Below, piece after piece: positions 27,549 through 36,513 of a stretch of DNA of 64,000 nucleotides. The translations under genes and the position numbers were made by a program. Origin of the DNA: Pirellula sp. (GTDB taxonomy: Bacteria > Planctomycetota > Planctomycetia > Pirellulales > Lacipirellulaceae); NCBI GenBank assembly GCA_013822725.1, contig PNKX01000001.1, positions 268,118 through 332,117 on the forward strand. The letters run 5' to 3'. Position 1 is the first letter of the stretch. Every line of letters starts with the position of its first letter. The notes beneath the pieces were generated by a model that had not been told where the DNA came from, searched no databases, and was given only the letters and a program-made list of their open reading frames with translations.

Positions 27549-28190
27549 ATGAGTTTGATCTATTGGCGCGGCGCGGCAATGGCCGCCGCGCTCCTCGCGT
27601 GGGGGGGCGGCGCCAATGTCGCCAACGCCGCGACGTACGACGAAGCGATCCACGGCGACCTCTCTGGCACGGCCGCTGCGCCAACGCCGTGGGTGCTCGA
27701 AGCAGGCGCCAACCCCCTCCTCGGCACGGCGGGCGCCAACGCCCTCGCCGGAACGGCCGACTTCGACCTCGTGGCGATCGAGGTCCCCGCCGGCCATCAA
27801 CTCGATTCGATCACGCTCGTCTCGTATGTGAACCCCGACGTCTTCGCGATGTCGTTCATTGGGCTGCAGGCCGGCTCGCCCTGGCTTGACGGCTTCGGAT
27901 TCGACATCGCCGGTTTTTCGCTGATGGGCTGGACTCACATCCAAACCCCGATGGCCGGCGTCGACCTGCTGCCGCTGATTCAGTCCCACGCCAACCCGCC
28001 CGAGTTCACGCTCCCGCTGCCGAGCGGCGTCTACACGATGTTGCTCGAAGACGTCGACCTGACGATCAGCTATTCGCTGCTGTACCACGTCTCAGCCGTG
28101 CCGGAGCCGGGGAGCGTCACAGCGATTGGAGCCGTCTCAGCAACACTATGCGCGATGCGACGCAGGCGCCGACTTACGACTTCGCGTTAA
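27549..28190 (+). CDS. PEP-CTERM protein, DVUA0089-like (paralogue of 61755-62402)
   Basis: 213 residues; AGGGGC precedes the ATG at 27549. Signal peptide about 1-27, starting the mature part at ATYDEAIHGDLSGTAAAPTP. The middle (LVAIEVPAGHQLDSITLVSY, PWLDGFGFDIAG) looks like a pre-peptidase-type beta-sandwich. The C-terminus SAVPEPGSV, a hydrophobic stretch, then MRRRRR is a PEP-CTERM sorting signal. The protein at the other end of the window matches it nearly end to end. Cell-surface or matrix location follows from the sorting tail; no activity is suggested. Confidence 0.85.
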   Translation: MSLIYWRGAAMAAALLAWGGGANVANAATYDEAIHGDLSGTAAAPTPWVLEAGANPLLGTAGANALAGTADFDLVAIEVPAGHQLDSITLVSYVNPDVFAMSFIGLQAGSPWLDGFGFDIAGFSLMGWTHIQTPMAGVDLLPLIQSHANPPEFTLPLPSGVYTMLLEDVDLTISYSLLYHVSAVPEPGSVTAIGAVSATLCAMRRRRRLTTSR

Positions 28191-28389
28191 TTCTCTTTGT
28201 CAAATTTCTGACGCGCGGCGTAACAAAACCCTGACGAAGCGGCCCAGTTCGCCTGAAAGACGTCGCGTCTTAAACGATATTTATATCCTTCTGATCCTAG
28301 CGAAGGCTGCCGAGAATGGACATAATTGCGGTTCGGTCGGCAACGGGTCGATCGAACGACTCCCATTGTTTGATCCACTGAGCAGCCTA

Positions 28390-30663
28390 ATGTCGAGACG
28401 GAATCATAGCAGCTTCCCCTGGCACTTTCTTCGCGCGCTTCAGCTTTTTGCGGCATTGCTTGCCGCGCTAATCCCGACGGCCTTTGACGACTCTTCGGCG
28501 CTGGCCGCCGCCGCGAATCCGCCTCGCTTTACGATTCACTTGCTTGGGTTCGAGGATGCCGTTCATACGGCGCCCTGGGGATATCAATCGAGTCGCGTCT
28601 CCGGCATCCATTCCGACGGCGTCAGTTCCACCGGCCTTATCGGCACTTCGAGTCGATACCACCCCGCCGGCGTTAACGCGGGCGAATCGGCCTGGCGTTT
28701 CGACGTCGAAAGCAAGTCGCTCCAACAACTTGGGCTGCTGTCGCCTGAGTATTACATCGGATACACGCAACATCATCGCTCTGAACCATGGCTTGTGAGC
28801 GAATCGGGGCCGGTGGTCGGCGTCACTTCCACTAACCCTACCTCGAGTTCCGGTGAGAACCTCGCGTGGTACTTCGATCCAAGCAACGGCTCCACCAAGC
28901 GCATTGGCTACAGCGCCATCTCCGGCTCTCCGAATCCTCACGGCGACGCCCCGTTGTTCATGCAAGACGATGGTTTCGTTGCGGGCATCAGTTCGACGTC
29001 GAACTACGGCGGCGAGCATGCATGGGTCTACGACCCGACTGTCGGAGTCACGCGACAGATTGGTCTCCCCGCCAACACAAATCTCGGTCCAACGAATGGC
29101 GAGCTCTATCATTGGATTGAGGGCGTCTCGGACGATAATCTCGTCGTCGGCACATCGAAACGGCCTTCAATTCACACGGGCAATGTTTCTGGTCCAGCGG
29201 TTTGGGTTTATTCTCCTCAAACCGATCAAACGACTCGCATCGGCTTGTTCAACGGGGCGTATCTTTATCCCGACGGACATCAAGAATCACGCTACGTGGC
29301 GATGAACTCGCAGGGATTCGTCACAGGCTACAGTTACTTCCGCGGCGACGGCACGCATGTCGGCAAGGCGTGGATTTACGACCCCGCGGCAAACGCCACC
29401 ATTCCGCTGGGCTACGCAGACCCCGCCAACGGCGCGGCCTGGAGCGACTGGGCCGGCGATCTTACCTCCGAGAATCGCGTCTACGGCGTTTCAACAAGCA
29501 ACGTCACGACCCGCCCATGGGTCTACAACCATGCCGACGGCACGACGACTCCTCTTGGCTTGACGGACGGCGCGCATCTATTGCCCAACGGCGGTTCCGA
29601 CAACACGGTGGTTGACCACACTGCGTCAGGGTTCGTCCTCGGACATGCCAAGCGCGGCGTCGGCGATACGCACAGCACCTACAACCGCACGGCGTGGGTT
29701 TACGATCCGTCGACCGGCCAAACCCGCGCCGCAGGTCTAACGACAGCCAACTTCACAACTCCTTCAGGCGGACGCTGGAGCAGCGCCTTTCAGATCAACG
29801 AATCGGGGCAGGCCGTCGGCAGTTCGCGTCTCTTTCATCAAGGATTGCCGTACGTCATCACGCGCGACAGCGCCTGGTTCTACGATCCGACAACAGGCGA
29901 ATCGTTCGAATTGGCCAAGGATCTCGCGATCAGTCGCAAGACGATCTGGAATGGGCCGCGCGCCATCAACAATGTCGGGCAAGTCGTCGGCATCTCGTCG
30001 AATAACTCCGGCTTGGGCGATTTCGTGTGGCTCTACGACCATCGAACCAAGTCCTTCGCCAGTGACTTCGACATTCGCAACGCCTTCACCGTCCGTCCCA
30101 GCGGCGGCGCCGATATCTACGTTCATGAACTTACCGAAACAGGACTCGTTCTCGGCGAAAGCGCTCGTCGCGCCACAAATGGCTCCGACGCCGGCAAGAC
30201 CATGTGGCTTTACGACTCAAACGTCAACAAGACGCACGACCTTACGTTCTCCGTCAAGTCGGACGGCGAAGCTTACACCGACGTCCTTCATCTAGCCGAC
30301 GACGGGACCATGTTCGGCGAATACGACGCCTACGACGGCAATGTTTACGAAGGCCGCCGCTACTTCTACTGGAGCATTCTCCACGGCTTTCACGATTTGG
30401 AATCGCTCGTCGTCGGTGATATGCAAGGCCTGGGTTGGGGCGATTTGGTTCGCGGCCAAGGGTTCAATGAGAAGCTTCGATTCGTCAACGACTCGCTTCT
30501 CTTTGGCTACGGATTGCGGCTCAACGGCAATAGCATTCAGTTCGCATTAGTGAAGATCCCCGAGCCGGCGAGCGCAATCATGCTGCTGGCGTCGGCGGTC
30601 GTGGGCTGTGCATCGTTCCGGCGACGTGCGAATTGGACTTGCATAAGAGTAATCACTGTCTAG
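28390..30663 (+). CDS. PEP-CTERM protein with about ten propeller-like repeats
   Basis: 757 residues from the ATG at 28390; the frame upstream overlaps the previous gene and is not used. Signal peptide about 1-38. Residues 60-690 contain roughly ten units of about 55-65 residues around AW(V/I)YDPxTGxTxxIGL, each followed by a VxGxSxxxG-type strand. This resembles the HAF-repeat/beta-propeller families of extracellular proteins. C-terminal tail VKIPEPASAIMLLASAVVGC then RRR is a PEP-CTERM variant with 11 further residues. Its TAG stop shares the palindrome CTAG with the opposing stop of the DUF1990 gene. Confidence 0.88.
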   Translation: MSRRNHSSFPWHFLRALQLFAALLAALIPTAFDDSSALAAAANPPRFTIHLLGFEDAVHTAPWGYQSSRVSGIHSDGVSSTGLIGTSSRYHPAGVNAGESAWRFDVESKSLQQLGLLSPEYYIGYTQHHRSEPWLVSESGPVVGVTSTNPTSSSGENLAWYFDPSNGSTKRIGYSAISGSPNPHGDAPLFMQDDGFVAGISSTSNYGGEHAWVYDPTVGVTRQIGLPANTNLGPTNGELYHWIEGVSDDNLVVGTSKRPSIHTGNVSGPAVWVYSPQTDQTTRIGLFNGAYLYPDGHQESRYVAMNSQGFVTGYSYFRGDGTHVGKAWIYDPAANATIPLGYADPANGAAWSDWAGDLTSENRVYGVSTSNVTTRPWVYNHADGTTTPLGLTDGAHLLPNGGSDNTVVDHTASGFVLGHAKRGVGDTHSTYNRTAWVYDPSTGQTRAAGLTTANFTTPSGGRWSSAFQINESGQAVGSSRLFHQGLPYVITRDSAWFYDPTTGESFELAKDLAISRKTIWNGPRAINNVGQVVGISSNNSGLGDFVWLYDHRTKSFASDFDIRNAFTVRPSGGADIYVHELTETGLVLGESARRATNGSDAGKTMWLYDSNVNKTHDLTFSVKSDGEAYTDVLHLADDGTMFGEYDAYDGNVYEGRRYFYWSILHGFHDLESLVVGDMQGLGWGDLVRGQGFNEKLRFVNDSLLFGYGLRLNGNSIQFALVKIPEPASAIMLLASAVVGCASFRRRANWTCIRVITV

Positions 30664-31346
30664 CCCCGCTTGGTCGACTGCGCCGCATTTTTGACGTACC
30701 GTAGCATCGCCGCCGCGGAGTCTTCGCGAAACCTTCGCTGCAATCGCCGCACGAGTGGTCGACCAATTCTTGCTAGCGGGTGTCGCGGCCGCGAGAAGGC
30801 CAGAATGCTGTAATTGACGGCGTCAGTCACTCGGTCCCACTCGACGAGAAACAGCTCTTCGCCCATCTCGACATGCCCCGGGAGCGTGCCGTAAGCGAAG
30901 CCAAAGCGAGCGCGTGATCCCTCTCCCTCGAAGGGAGGGGCTAGGGGAGGGATTCCCGACCTCAACGGCAAGTCACTGCTCAGCGTCTCTTCTCCGCCTT
31001 CATCAACGACATACGCAATCCGCGTCGCATTCGTCCACCACAGCCCCAGCGAGCGCGCCACGACCGCGACGACTTCGCCTGAGCGAATCGGCGACTCCCG
31101 CGGCCACGCCTCGCACCAGCCCAAATCGAACTGCGTCCAAGCTTCGATCCCTCGCCGCGCCGCCTCAAAGAGTTCGCCGCCGCGGCCCAGTTCAACGCTC
31201 AGGCGATCGACCGCATAGCCAGCCGGCAATTCGCCACGGGGCGCGGTGCCGCCAACAGATTCGTAGGTAAACACCAACCCTCGCTGCGCGTCCAAGAACC
31301 GCTGCAGCGACTCGTCGCTCGGTCTGCGAAGTTGTGGGTTGTTCAC
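30660..31346 (-). CDS. DUF1990 family protein with an in-frame repeat insertion
   Basis: 228 residues from a GTG at 31346; a TTG at 31385 would add 13. Family hallmarks are intact: ESVGGTAPRGELPAGYAVDR, LGRGGELFEAARRGI, FGFAYGTLPGHVEMGEELFL and ILAFSRPRHPLARIGRP. Between ATRIAYVVDE and RFGFAYG, normally adjacent in this family, lie about 29 extra residues (GIPPLAPPFEGEG at its centre). They are encoded by a purine/pyrimidine-rich palindromic sequence typical of intergenic repeats. Function of DUF1990 is not established. The last four bases overlap the convergent gene. Confidence 0.85.
   Translation of the reverse strand: MNNPQLRRPSDESLQRFLDAQRGLVFTYESVGGTAPRGELPAGYAVDRLSVELGRGGELFEAARRGIEAWTQFDLGWCEAWPRESPIRSGEVVAVVARSLGLWWTNATRIAYVVDEGGEETLSSDLPLRSGIPPLAPPFEGEGSRARFGFAYGTLPGHVEMGEELFLVEWDRVTDAVNYSILAFSRPRHPLARIGRPLVRRLQRRFREDSAAAMLRYVKNAAQSTKRG
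30909..30955. repeat. GAGGGAG-type palindromic element inside the DUF1990 gene
   Basis: TCCCTCTCCCTCG meets AAGGGAGGGG, then CTAGGGGAGGGA. It keeps the reading frame open and encodes the extra loop of the DUF1990 protein. Confidence 0.6.
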
Positions 31347-31568
31347 CGAGCAGGTCTTCAAGAGGGAGGGCGAGCCTTTGGCCAAGCCACGCCAAGAGTC
31401 TGTTCCAGCTTAATGCATTGGACTGGTCGTACCGAGGACTGAGCACTAAGTACTCGACTAATCGCCAAGTCAAACGGCAGCGCGGCAGGAGCCCCACCCT
31501 CTCGGGTTCAAGATTCTGCTAACGCATCTAGCATCTAGCAACCAGCATCCGACGCCTGCCCCGCAGCT

Positions 31569-32717
31569 TCACTCCACCCGCAACCGCACCTTCCCCGGCC
31601 CAACCCACTCGTCGCTCGACTCGTCGAACCCATCATAGCGCACTTTGTGCAGCCCGTACCACCCGCGTTCGATCCGCGCCGGGTACCACTTGCCGTCTTT
31701 GTCCCATGAGACCTCGACGCGGTCTCCTTCGCCGAATTGCGCCGGGTAGTATGGCCGAACGCGGTCCGGACCGACCCACTCGTCGGTCGAGGAGTCAAAA
31801 CCATTGAAGTGGACCAGCAACTGATCGCCATCGGCGTCGATCGACTTCGCGCGGTACCACTTGCCTTTCCACTCGACCTCGACGCGCTCACCCACCCGCG
31901 CCGCCGCCTCTTCATCTACCTCGGCCAGCGAGGCGCTGCGCGGAAATTCTTCCGCGGCGTAGAACATCGACTTCTGCCCTTCCACGAATGCTAGTTCCAA
32001 TTCAGCGTAGCGCGCCATTTCGCTCAAGTCGACGGCGCCGTCGCCGTTCAGGTCGACGGCTCCCTCGCCGCGCCAGCCGGCGAGCAGCGAATCGGTGAAC
32101 GTCCAGTTGCCGGTCGACGTGTTGTGAGCGTACGACGACGTAATCACGCCGTAGGTAACGTCCGAATCGGGAGCCCGCTCCCGCGCCTCGTCGTAGAGGG
32201 CGCCCGAGTGGCAGCAATCGGCCAACAGCAGGGCCCGATCGCCGCTGAAGTGGTTTTCCACGGCGTCGAAGATTTCCTTCACGGCCCAGCCGCTATCGTT
32301 CTCGTCGCCGGCGTCGTAGCAGGCGAACCAGGTTTCGCCGCTGTCGTCGTCGCGGCAACCGTGCCCGGCGAAGTAAATGATGACGGTTTCGCCTTCGTCC
32401 GTCTCGTCAAGAAGTTCGACAAGTTCCTTCTTGATTTGCTCCTTCGTCGCCTCGGCGTCTTGCAGATAGACGAGCCGATCGTCGGGGACGCCCGCTTCGC
32501 GGAAGAAGTCGGCCAGTTGCTGATCGCGACGATTGGGCATGCAGTCAGGAAAGGACCCGTAGAGGTCGCTGCGTTCCCACTCGAGGATGCCGACGATGAA
32601 GACGGTGGTCGTCTCAGGATCCCAATCAAGTTCCGCGTCGTCGCCGGCGCGCACCGACGCGGCCAACCAACTGCAGAGCAATCCCATCGCCGCTAATAAC
32701 CAAACCCCGCAACGCAT
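31569..32717 (-). CDS. Secreted caspase-like (C14) protease with EF-hand and two Tudor/Agenet-like domains
   Basis: 382 residues; GGGAG lies seven bases before the ATG. Signal peptide 1-24. Caspase/metacaspase domain about 37-245 with catalytic H119 (YFAGHG) and C169 (LADCCHSG). Inside it a canonical EF-hand loop, D222-L-N-G-D-G-A-V-D-L-S-E233, suggests calcium control. Two tandem barrels follow, about 283-325 and 335-380 (VEWKGKWYRAKSID..., VSWDKDGKWYPARIERGWYG), each ending in SSTDEWVGP or SSDEWVGP; these resemble Tudor/Agenet/chromo-barrel modules. Metacaspases usually cleave after Arg/Lys; the target here is unknown. Confidence 0.9.
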   Translation of the reverse strand: MRCGVWLLAAMGLLCSWLAASVRAGDDAELDWDPETTTVFIVGILEWERSDLYGSFPDCMPNRRDQQLADFFREAGVPDDRLVYLQDAEATKEQIKKELVELLDETDEGETVIIYFAGHGCRDDDSGETWFACYDAGDENDSGWAVKEIFDAVENHFSGDRALLLADCCHSGALYDEARERAPDSDVTYGVITSSYAHNTSTGNWTFTDSLLAGWRGEGAVDLNGDGAVDLSEMARYAELELAFVEGQKSMFYAAEEFPRSASLAEVDEEAAARVGERVEVEWKGKWYRAKSIDADGDQLLVHFNGFDSSTDEWVGPDRVRPYYPAQFGEGDRVEVSWDKDGKWYPARIERGWYGLHKVRYDGFDESSDEWVGPGKVRLRVE

Positions 32718-32929
32718 CGCTCGCTCCCGAGAGACTCGGCCAAGCGACGCCGCACCGCACCTGCTGCAGTCCGTCCGTCGCTCGCCTCAAGAGCAAGTCT
32801 AGCACTCGGATTTTGATCGGAATGGCCGCGTTTTTCAGCAATTCTGCGATCTTAATCCGACATACTCGTGATCCGGCGCAAAGGCCCAATGAAGCATCGC
32901 ACCCGCACCCTTCCCCCGTCCCCCTTGGC

Positions 32930-33142
32930 TTACGGCTTCCCCAACCCCGCCAGCGCCTCGCGCAACTGAATCGCCGCCCCTTCGCCCATCCCCAACGGCC
33001 GTTCGCTGCCAACGAAAAAGACGTCGGCCTTCGCCTTCGCCCCGACGCCTGCCGGCACGAAATGAACGTACGCAATATTGTGAACGCTGAGCACCAACTC
33101 CGAACCGTCGTCGAGTACAATCCGCACCGTCTGTTGCGTCAT
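32930..33142 (-). CDS. Small hypothetical protein
   Basis: 70 residues from the ATG at 33142 (MTQQTVRIVLDDGSELVLSV). Beta-rich N-terminal half and a helix near the end (GAAIQLREALAGLGKP); an in-frame extension to 33256 overlaps the VOC gene region and is less likely. No domain recognised. Same strand as and 115 bp downstream of the VOC gene. Confidence 0.6.
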   Translation of the reverse strand: MTQQTVRIVLDDGSELVLSVHNIAYVHFVPAGVGAKAKADVFFVGSERPLGMGEGAAIQLREALAGLGKP

Positions 33143-33256
33143 CGCATGAACTCCGTCGAGAACCAGAAATAGATCGCGAATCTTCAGGCGCCAGTATAGC
33201 GTTTCCGCCTCGTCCCCGGGCCTACGTTCACGACCTGCTTTCATCCGGTTCGGCAT

Positions 33257-33661
33257 TCAGCCTGCCGCGTCCGCCGGCTGCAGCAAGTCCCACAGGTTGC
33301 CGTAAAGGTCCCGAAAAACCGCCACCGTCCCATACGGCTCCTCCCGCGGCTCGCGCACGAACTCGACGCCGTTGGCCAGATAGTCGCGATAGTCCCGCCA
33401 GAAATCGTCGGTGTAGAGAAACAAGAAGACCCGCCCGCCAGTCTGATCGCCGACCCGCGCTGTCTGCACGTCGCCGACGCCGCGGGCCAGCAGCAAACCG
33501 GTTTCGCCGCCGCGCGCCCGCACGACGACCCACCGCTTATTCTGATCTGGGACGAACGTATCTTCGATCAATTCAAAGCCGAGCGTCTCGACATAGAACT
33601 TGATCGCTTCGTCATAATCGCGCACGACTATCGCGGCCAATCCTAATCTTTGTTTTGCCAT
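33257..33661 (-). CDS. VOC (glyoxalase/dioxygenase) superfamily protein
   Basis: 134 residues; GGAGAG six bases before the ATG at 33661. Two beta-alpha-beta-beta-beta modules: LAAIVVRDYDEAIKFYVETLGFELIED at the front (read as VxDxDxAxxFYxxxLGF) and VEFVREPREEPYGTVAVFRD with LYGNLWDLLQP at the end. That is the glyoxalase/bleomycin-resistance fold. The first-strand His metal ligand of glyoxalase I is replaced by Ala/Ile, so the metal site is doubtful. Substrate unknown. Confidence 0.88.
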   Translation of the reverse strand: MAKQRLGLAAIVVRDYDEAIKFYVETLGFELIEDTFVPDQNKRWVVVRARGGETGLLLARGVGDVQTARVGDQTGGRVFLFLYTDDFWRDYRDYLANGVEFVREPREEPYGTVAVFRDLYGNLWDLLQPADAAG

Positions 33662-33830
33662 CGAGCTCTCCACTACTTCCAGTCGCAATGTTGAACGCCC
33701 CAAGTCTATGCGAAAAATGTCGCCATTCTCAACGAAGATGGCATGATGAGTTTGTCCGTCGAGGCCGGCCGCAGATATATTGCATGACCGCCACTCTTTT
33801 TCCACGCACGCTAGCCACGCGGTCAACTCC

Positions 33831-33998
33831 ATGCCAGTGCTCACTTGTCCTAAATGTGAAATGACCGTTTTCCGCGGCGGCTACGCCGTCTGGCAATGGA
33901 TAGTCGCAATTTTCTTCTTTCCCGTTGGCCTCGTCGCCATGGCAGCCGGCCGCCAGCCGACTCGCTGCCCCTACTGCAAATTCATCTGGCAGGCTTAA
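33831..33998 (+). CDS. LITAF-like zinc-ribbon membrane peptide
   Basis: 55 residues from the ATG at 33831. Layout is C6-P-K-C9, a hydrophobic stretch of about 20 residues (WQWIVAIFFFPVGLVAMAAG), then C45-P-Y-C48. A split zinc knuckle joined by a membrane-inserting helix is the LITAF/BRI3 arrangement known from endosomal proteins; bacterial homologues are common but uncharacterised. The tail is short (KFIWQA). Confidence 0.7.
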   Translation: MPVLTCPKCEMTVFRGGYAVWQWIVAIFFFPVGLVAMAAGRQPTRCPYCKFIWQA

Positions 33999-34179
33999 GT
34001 CGCGGGGCCTACGCGAATTAACGCGCTAGTCGCGACGATTATTCGCCTCAGGCCGATCGCGCTGCCCGCCTGTTGTTTCTACTCTGCCTGCGGCGAACGG
34101 CCAGTCTTGCGCGCCTCGACCTAAACTTTCCAAGGTCAGGAATTCGCTCTACCGACTGTCGCCCTTTAGGCCTGCGGCC

Positions 34180-34794
34180 ATGCCCAAATCCCCTTACGCT
34201 ATCGATCGCCGTCAGACCGAGGCCGGCATCGAACTCTGCGGCGGTTGCGGTGCGAGCATCGCGCTGGTCCCGCCGAATGAGAACGCCCCGGCCACGCCGT
34301 GGAAGTGCCGCGGCTGCGGCGCGATCTACCTCGCCTGCGCTCAACGACGCAGCGGCGCTCTCTTCCAAGGAGGCGTCCGACCGGCGTTTTATATGGACGT
34401 CATCGAAGACGCCTCGCTCCGCCCCGCGGCCCAACAGCTCGAACTCTCCGCCGAAGATCTGCGCCAACTTCAGCGCTGCCTTCCTGAAAGCTCCCCTCGC
34501 GGCGGCAACGCCCGCAGTAGCCAGCGCTACCAGGTGGCCACCCCGATTACGCTCCTGCCGCTCGCGGCCGATTTCCGCATCGACGGCCCACTGATCGCCG
34601 CCAGTACCCTCGACGTCAGCTGCGGCGGACTCGCGCTGCTGAGCCGCCAACCTCTTGCGGCAACGTATTTGGCGATCGAATTTCTCGACGCCGGCGCCCG
34701 CATGCCGGCCCTCATTCTGCGGCCATCGCGCTGTAAGCCGCTCGGCGCCGCCTTCGCCATCGCCGGCGACTTTGTCAGCCGCATCCAATACTAA
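34180..34794 (+). CDS. Zinc-ribbon plus PilZ-like domain protein
   Basis: 204 residues. N-terminal zinc ribbon: CGGC (20-23) and CRGC (43-46). C-terminal region about 115-200 reads as a PilZ-like barrel: RYQVATPITLLPL, then LDVSCGGLALLSRQPL (the DxSxxG motif of PilZ) and ILRPSRCKPLGAAFAIAGDF. PilZ domains bind cyclic di-GMP through an upstream RxxxR; here only a partial SSQRYQVA is present, so binding is uncertain. Cytoplasmic, no signal peptide. Confidence 0.72.
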   Translation: MPKSPYAIDRRQTEAGIELCGGCGASIALVPPNENAPATPWKCRGCGAIYLACAQRRSGALFQGGVRPAFYMDVIEDASLRPAAQQLELSAEDLRQLQRCLPESSPRGGNARSSQRYQVATPITLLPLAADFRIDGPLIAASTLDVSCGGLALLSRQPLAATYLAIEFLDAGARMPALILRPSRCKPLGAAFAIAGDFVSRIQY

Positions 34795-34925
34795 CGCGGC
34801 CCACTGCCAACCCACTGCCGGACCTGGCCTCCGCCTGCCGTCCGCCTTGGGGTCCTCATTTCCGTCGTTTGACCCCTCTGAAACGGCCGGCAAACCTAAA
34901 TCGTGTTGCCATCCTGTCCCGGCGC

Positions 34926-36242
34926 ATGAACAATAGAAGGCGTCAGCCGGCGGTCTCGCACCCGCCGACAGACGCTTTCTTCCGGAACAGAACTCAACCC
35001 GATCGAATCCGCGTGACGCTCCCCATCGCCACCGCTGTCCCCGCGCGCGAACAGTCAACGCCGCCTGCGATCAATTCGCGGCGACGGAGGACGCCCTCCG
35101 CTGGCGCCGCGGCGGCCCATGACCTCGAATCGCGGAGGTCGCTTTTCGACTACGAAAGCGTCCCCTCGTGGCTCGTCTCGCTCATCACCCATATGAGCCT
35201 CATCATCTTGTTGGGACTCCTGATCAAAAGCGTTCCCGCCGAACCTGGCGTCGAACTTTCGCTCAACTACGGCGACCTCGGCCTGACCGACTTCGACGCC
35301 GGCGGCGGCGGCGCTGGCCCCGACCTGAGCGAGCTTCCCCTGGCGGGTGAAGCGGAACTGCCGATCGACACCGAGTCCTCACCCGTAGCGATCAGCGACT
35401 CGACCGCCGATCCGCTCGCCAACGTCGAACTCACCGGACTCTTTGGCGATGCTCCGAGCACGGAATCACTCGCCGTCGACGCCTCGTCGCTGCTCGCGAG
35501 AGGCAGCAGCGGTCTGGGCGACGGCGGTTCCGGCCCGGGGACGGGCGGCGGCCACGGCGCCGGGACGGGGCCCGGCTGGGGCGATGGAACCGGCCCAGGT
35601 CACGCCGTCACGAGCATGTTCGGCCTCGCCGGCGAGGGAGGAGATTTCGTTTACGTCTTCGACCGCTCGCAAAGCATGAACTCGGTCCTCACCACCGACA
35701 TTGGCGACGAGCGAAGCGTCACGATCACGCCGCTCGAAGCGGCCAAGAACGAGCTTAACCGCAGCATCGGCGACCTCAACGACGAATGTCGCTTCCAAGT
35801 CGTCTTTTACAACGACACGGCCGTCGCCTTCGGCAATGAGCACACGCTCGCTAAGGCGACCTTTTCAAACAAGCAACGAGTCAAATCGTTCATCTCCGCT
35901 ATGCCGGCTGAGATGAACACGAATCACCTCGTCGCGCTCGAAGAGGCCATTCGCTGCCGCCCGCAGGTTCTGTTCCTGCTGACCGACGGCGAAGAGAAGG
36001 ACGATCCCTCGATGAGCGAAATCCGCCGCCTCGCCCGCGAGTGCAAGCGGCTGAAGATCAAAGTGAACGTCGTCCACTTCTGCTTTGAAGTGCGGACGAC
36101 AAGCACGCTGACCAACCTCGCCCACGACACCGGCGGTCAGCACAAATTTATTACGTTACGTGAGCTGGCGCATCAGAAAATCGCGGCCGAACGCGGGACG
36201 CCGACGCTGCGAGCCGTCGATTCGCCGCCGCCGCTGGAGTAG
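34926..36242 (+). CDS. Membrane-anchored VWA-domain protein
   Basis: 438 residues from the ATG at 34926 (a TTG at 34869 would add 19). A long polar N-terminal region precedes one membrane helix (SWLVSLITHMSLIILLGLLI, about 81-101). A Gly/Ser/Asp-rich linker (repeats of GTGGGHGAGTGPG type) leads to a von Willebrand A domain at about 240-415 with metal site D-R-S-Q-S (VYVFDRSQSMNS), a T in the MNTNHL loop and LLTDGEE. In planctomycetes such proteins sit at the cytoplasmic membrane facing the periplasm; partner unknown. Confidence 0.85.
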   Translation: MNNRRRQPAVSHPPTDAFFRNRTQPDRIRVTLPIATAVPAREQSTPPAINSRRRRTPSAGAAAAHDLESRRSLFDYESVPSWLVSLITHMSLIILLGLLIKSVPAEPGVELSLNYGDLGLTDFDAGGGGAGPDLSELPLAGEAELPIDTESSPVAISDSTADPLANVELTGLFGDAPSTESLAVDASSLLARGSSGLGDGGSGPGTGGGHGAGTGPGWGDGTGPGHAVTSMFGLAGEGGDFVYVFDRSQSMNSVLTTDIGDERSVTITPLEAAKNELNRSIGDLNDECRFQVVFYNDTAVAFGNEHTLAKATFSNKQRVKSFISAMPAEMNTNHLVALEEAIRCRPQVLFLLTDGEEKDDPSMSEIRRLARECKRLKIKVNVVHFCFEVRTTSTLTNLAHDTGGQHKFITLRELAHQKIAAERGTPTLRAVDSPPPLE

Positions 36243-36270
36243 GTCGCTTAAGATGGCCGACTGACAAGTC

Positions 36271-36410
36271 TCACGCCAAGACGCGAAGTCCCAAAGAAAC
36301 GCCAAGAATTTCCCTCAAGCGATTCGATCGCTAACCATGCTCAGCAACGAGTGATCCCTCTGCGTTTTTATTCTTTGCGCGTCCTTTGCGTCTTAGCGCC
36401 TTTGCGAGAA
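36271..36410. repeat. Imperfect inverted repeat (CCAAGACGCGAAG type)
   Basis: CTCACGCCAAGACGCGAAGT at the left pairs with GCGTCCTTTGCGTCTTAGCG on the right. Same family as 7071-7234. It fills the convergent spacer between the VWA and DUF892 genes. Confidence 0.7.
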
Positions 36411-36427
36411 ATCCCCCACTCGAATAC

Positions 36428-36462
36428 AAAAAAAACCGGCCTGCCATCGCTGGCAAGCCGGT
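36428..36462 (-). terminator. Intrinsic terminator of the DUF892 gene
   Basis: Read on the minus strand: ACCGGCTTGCCA, loop GCGA, TGGCAGGCCGGT, followed by eight T. Strong stem about 50 bp after the stop codon. Confidence 0.88.
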
Positions 36463-36513
36463 CGCAACTCTCCTCAAGCTGATCGCTGACGGCTGAAAGC
36501 AGACCGCTCTCCG

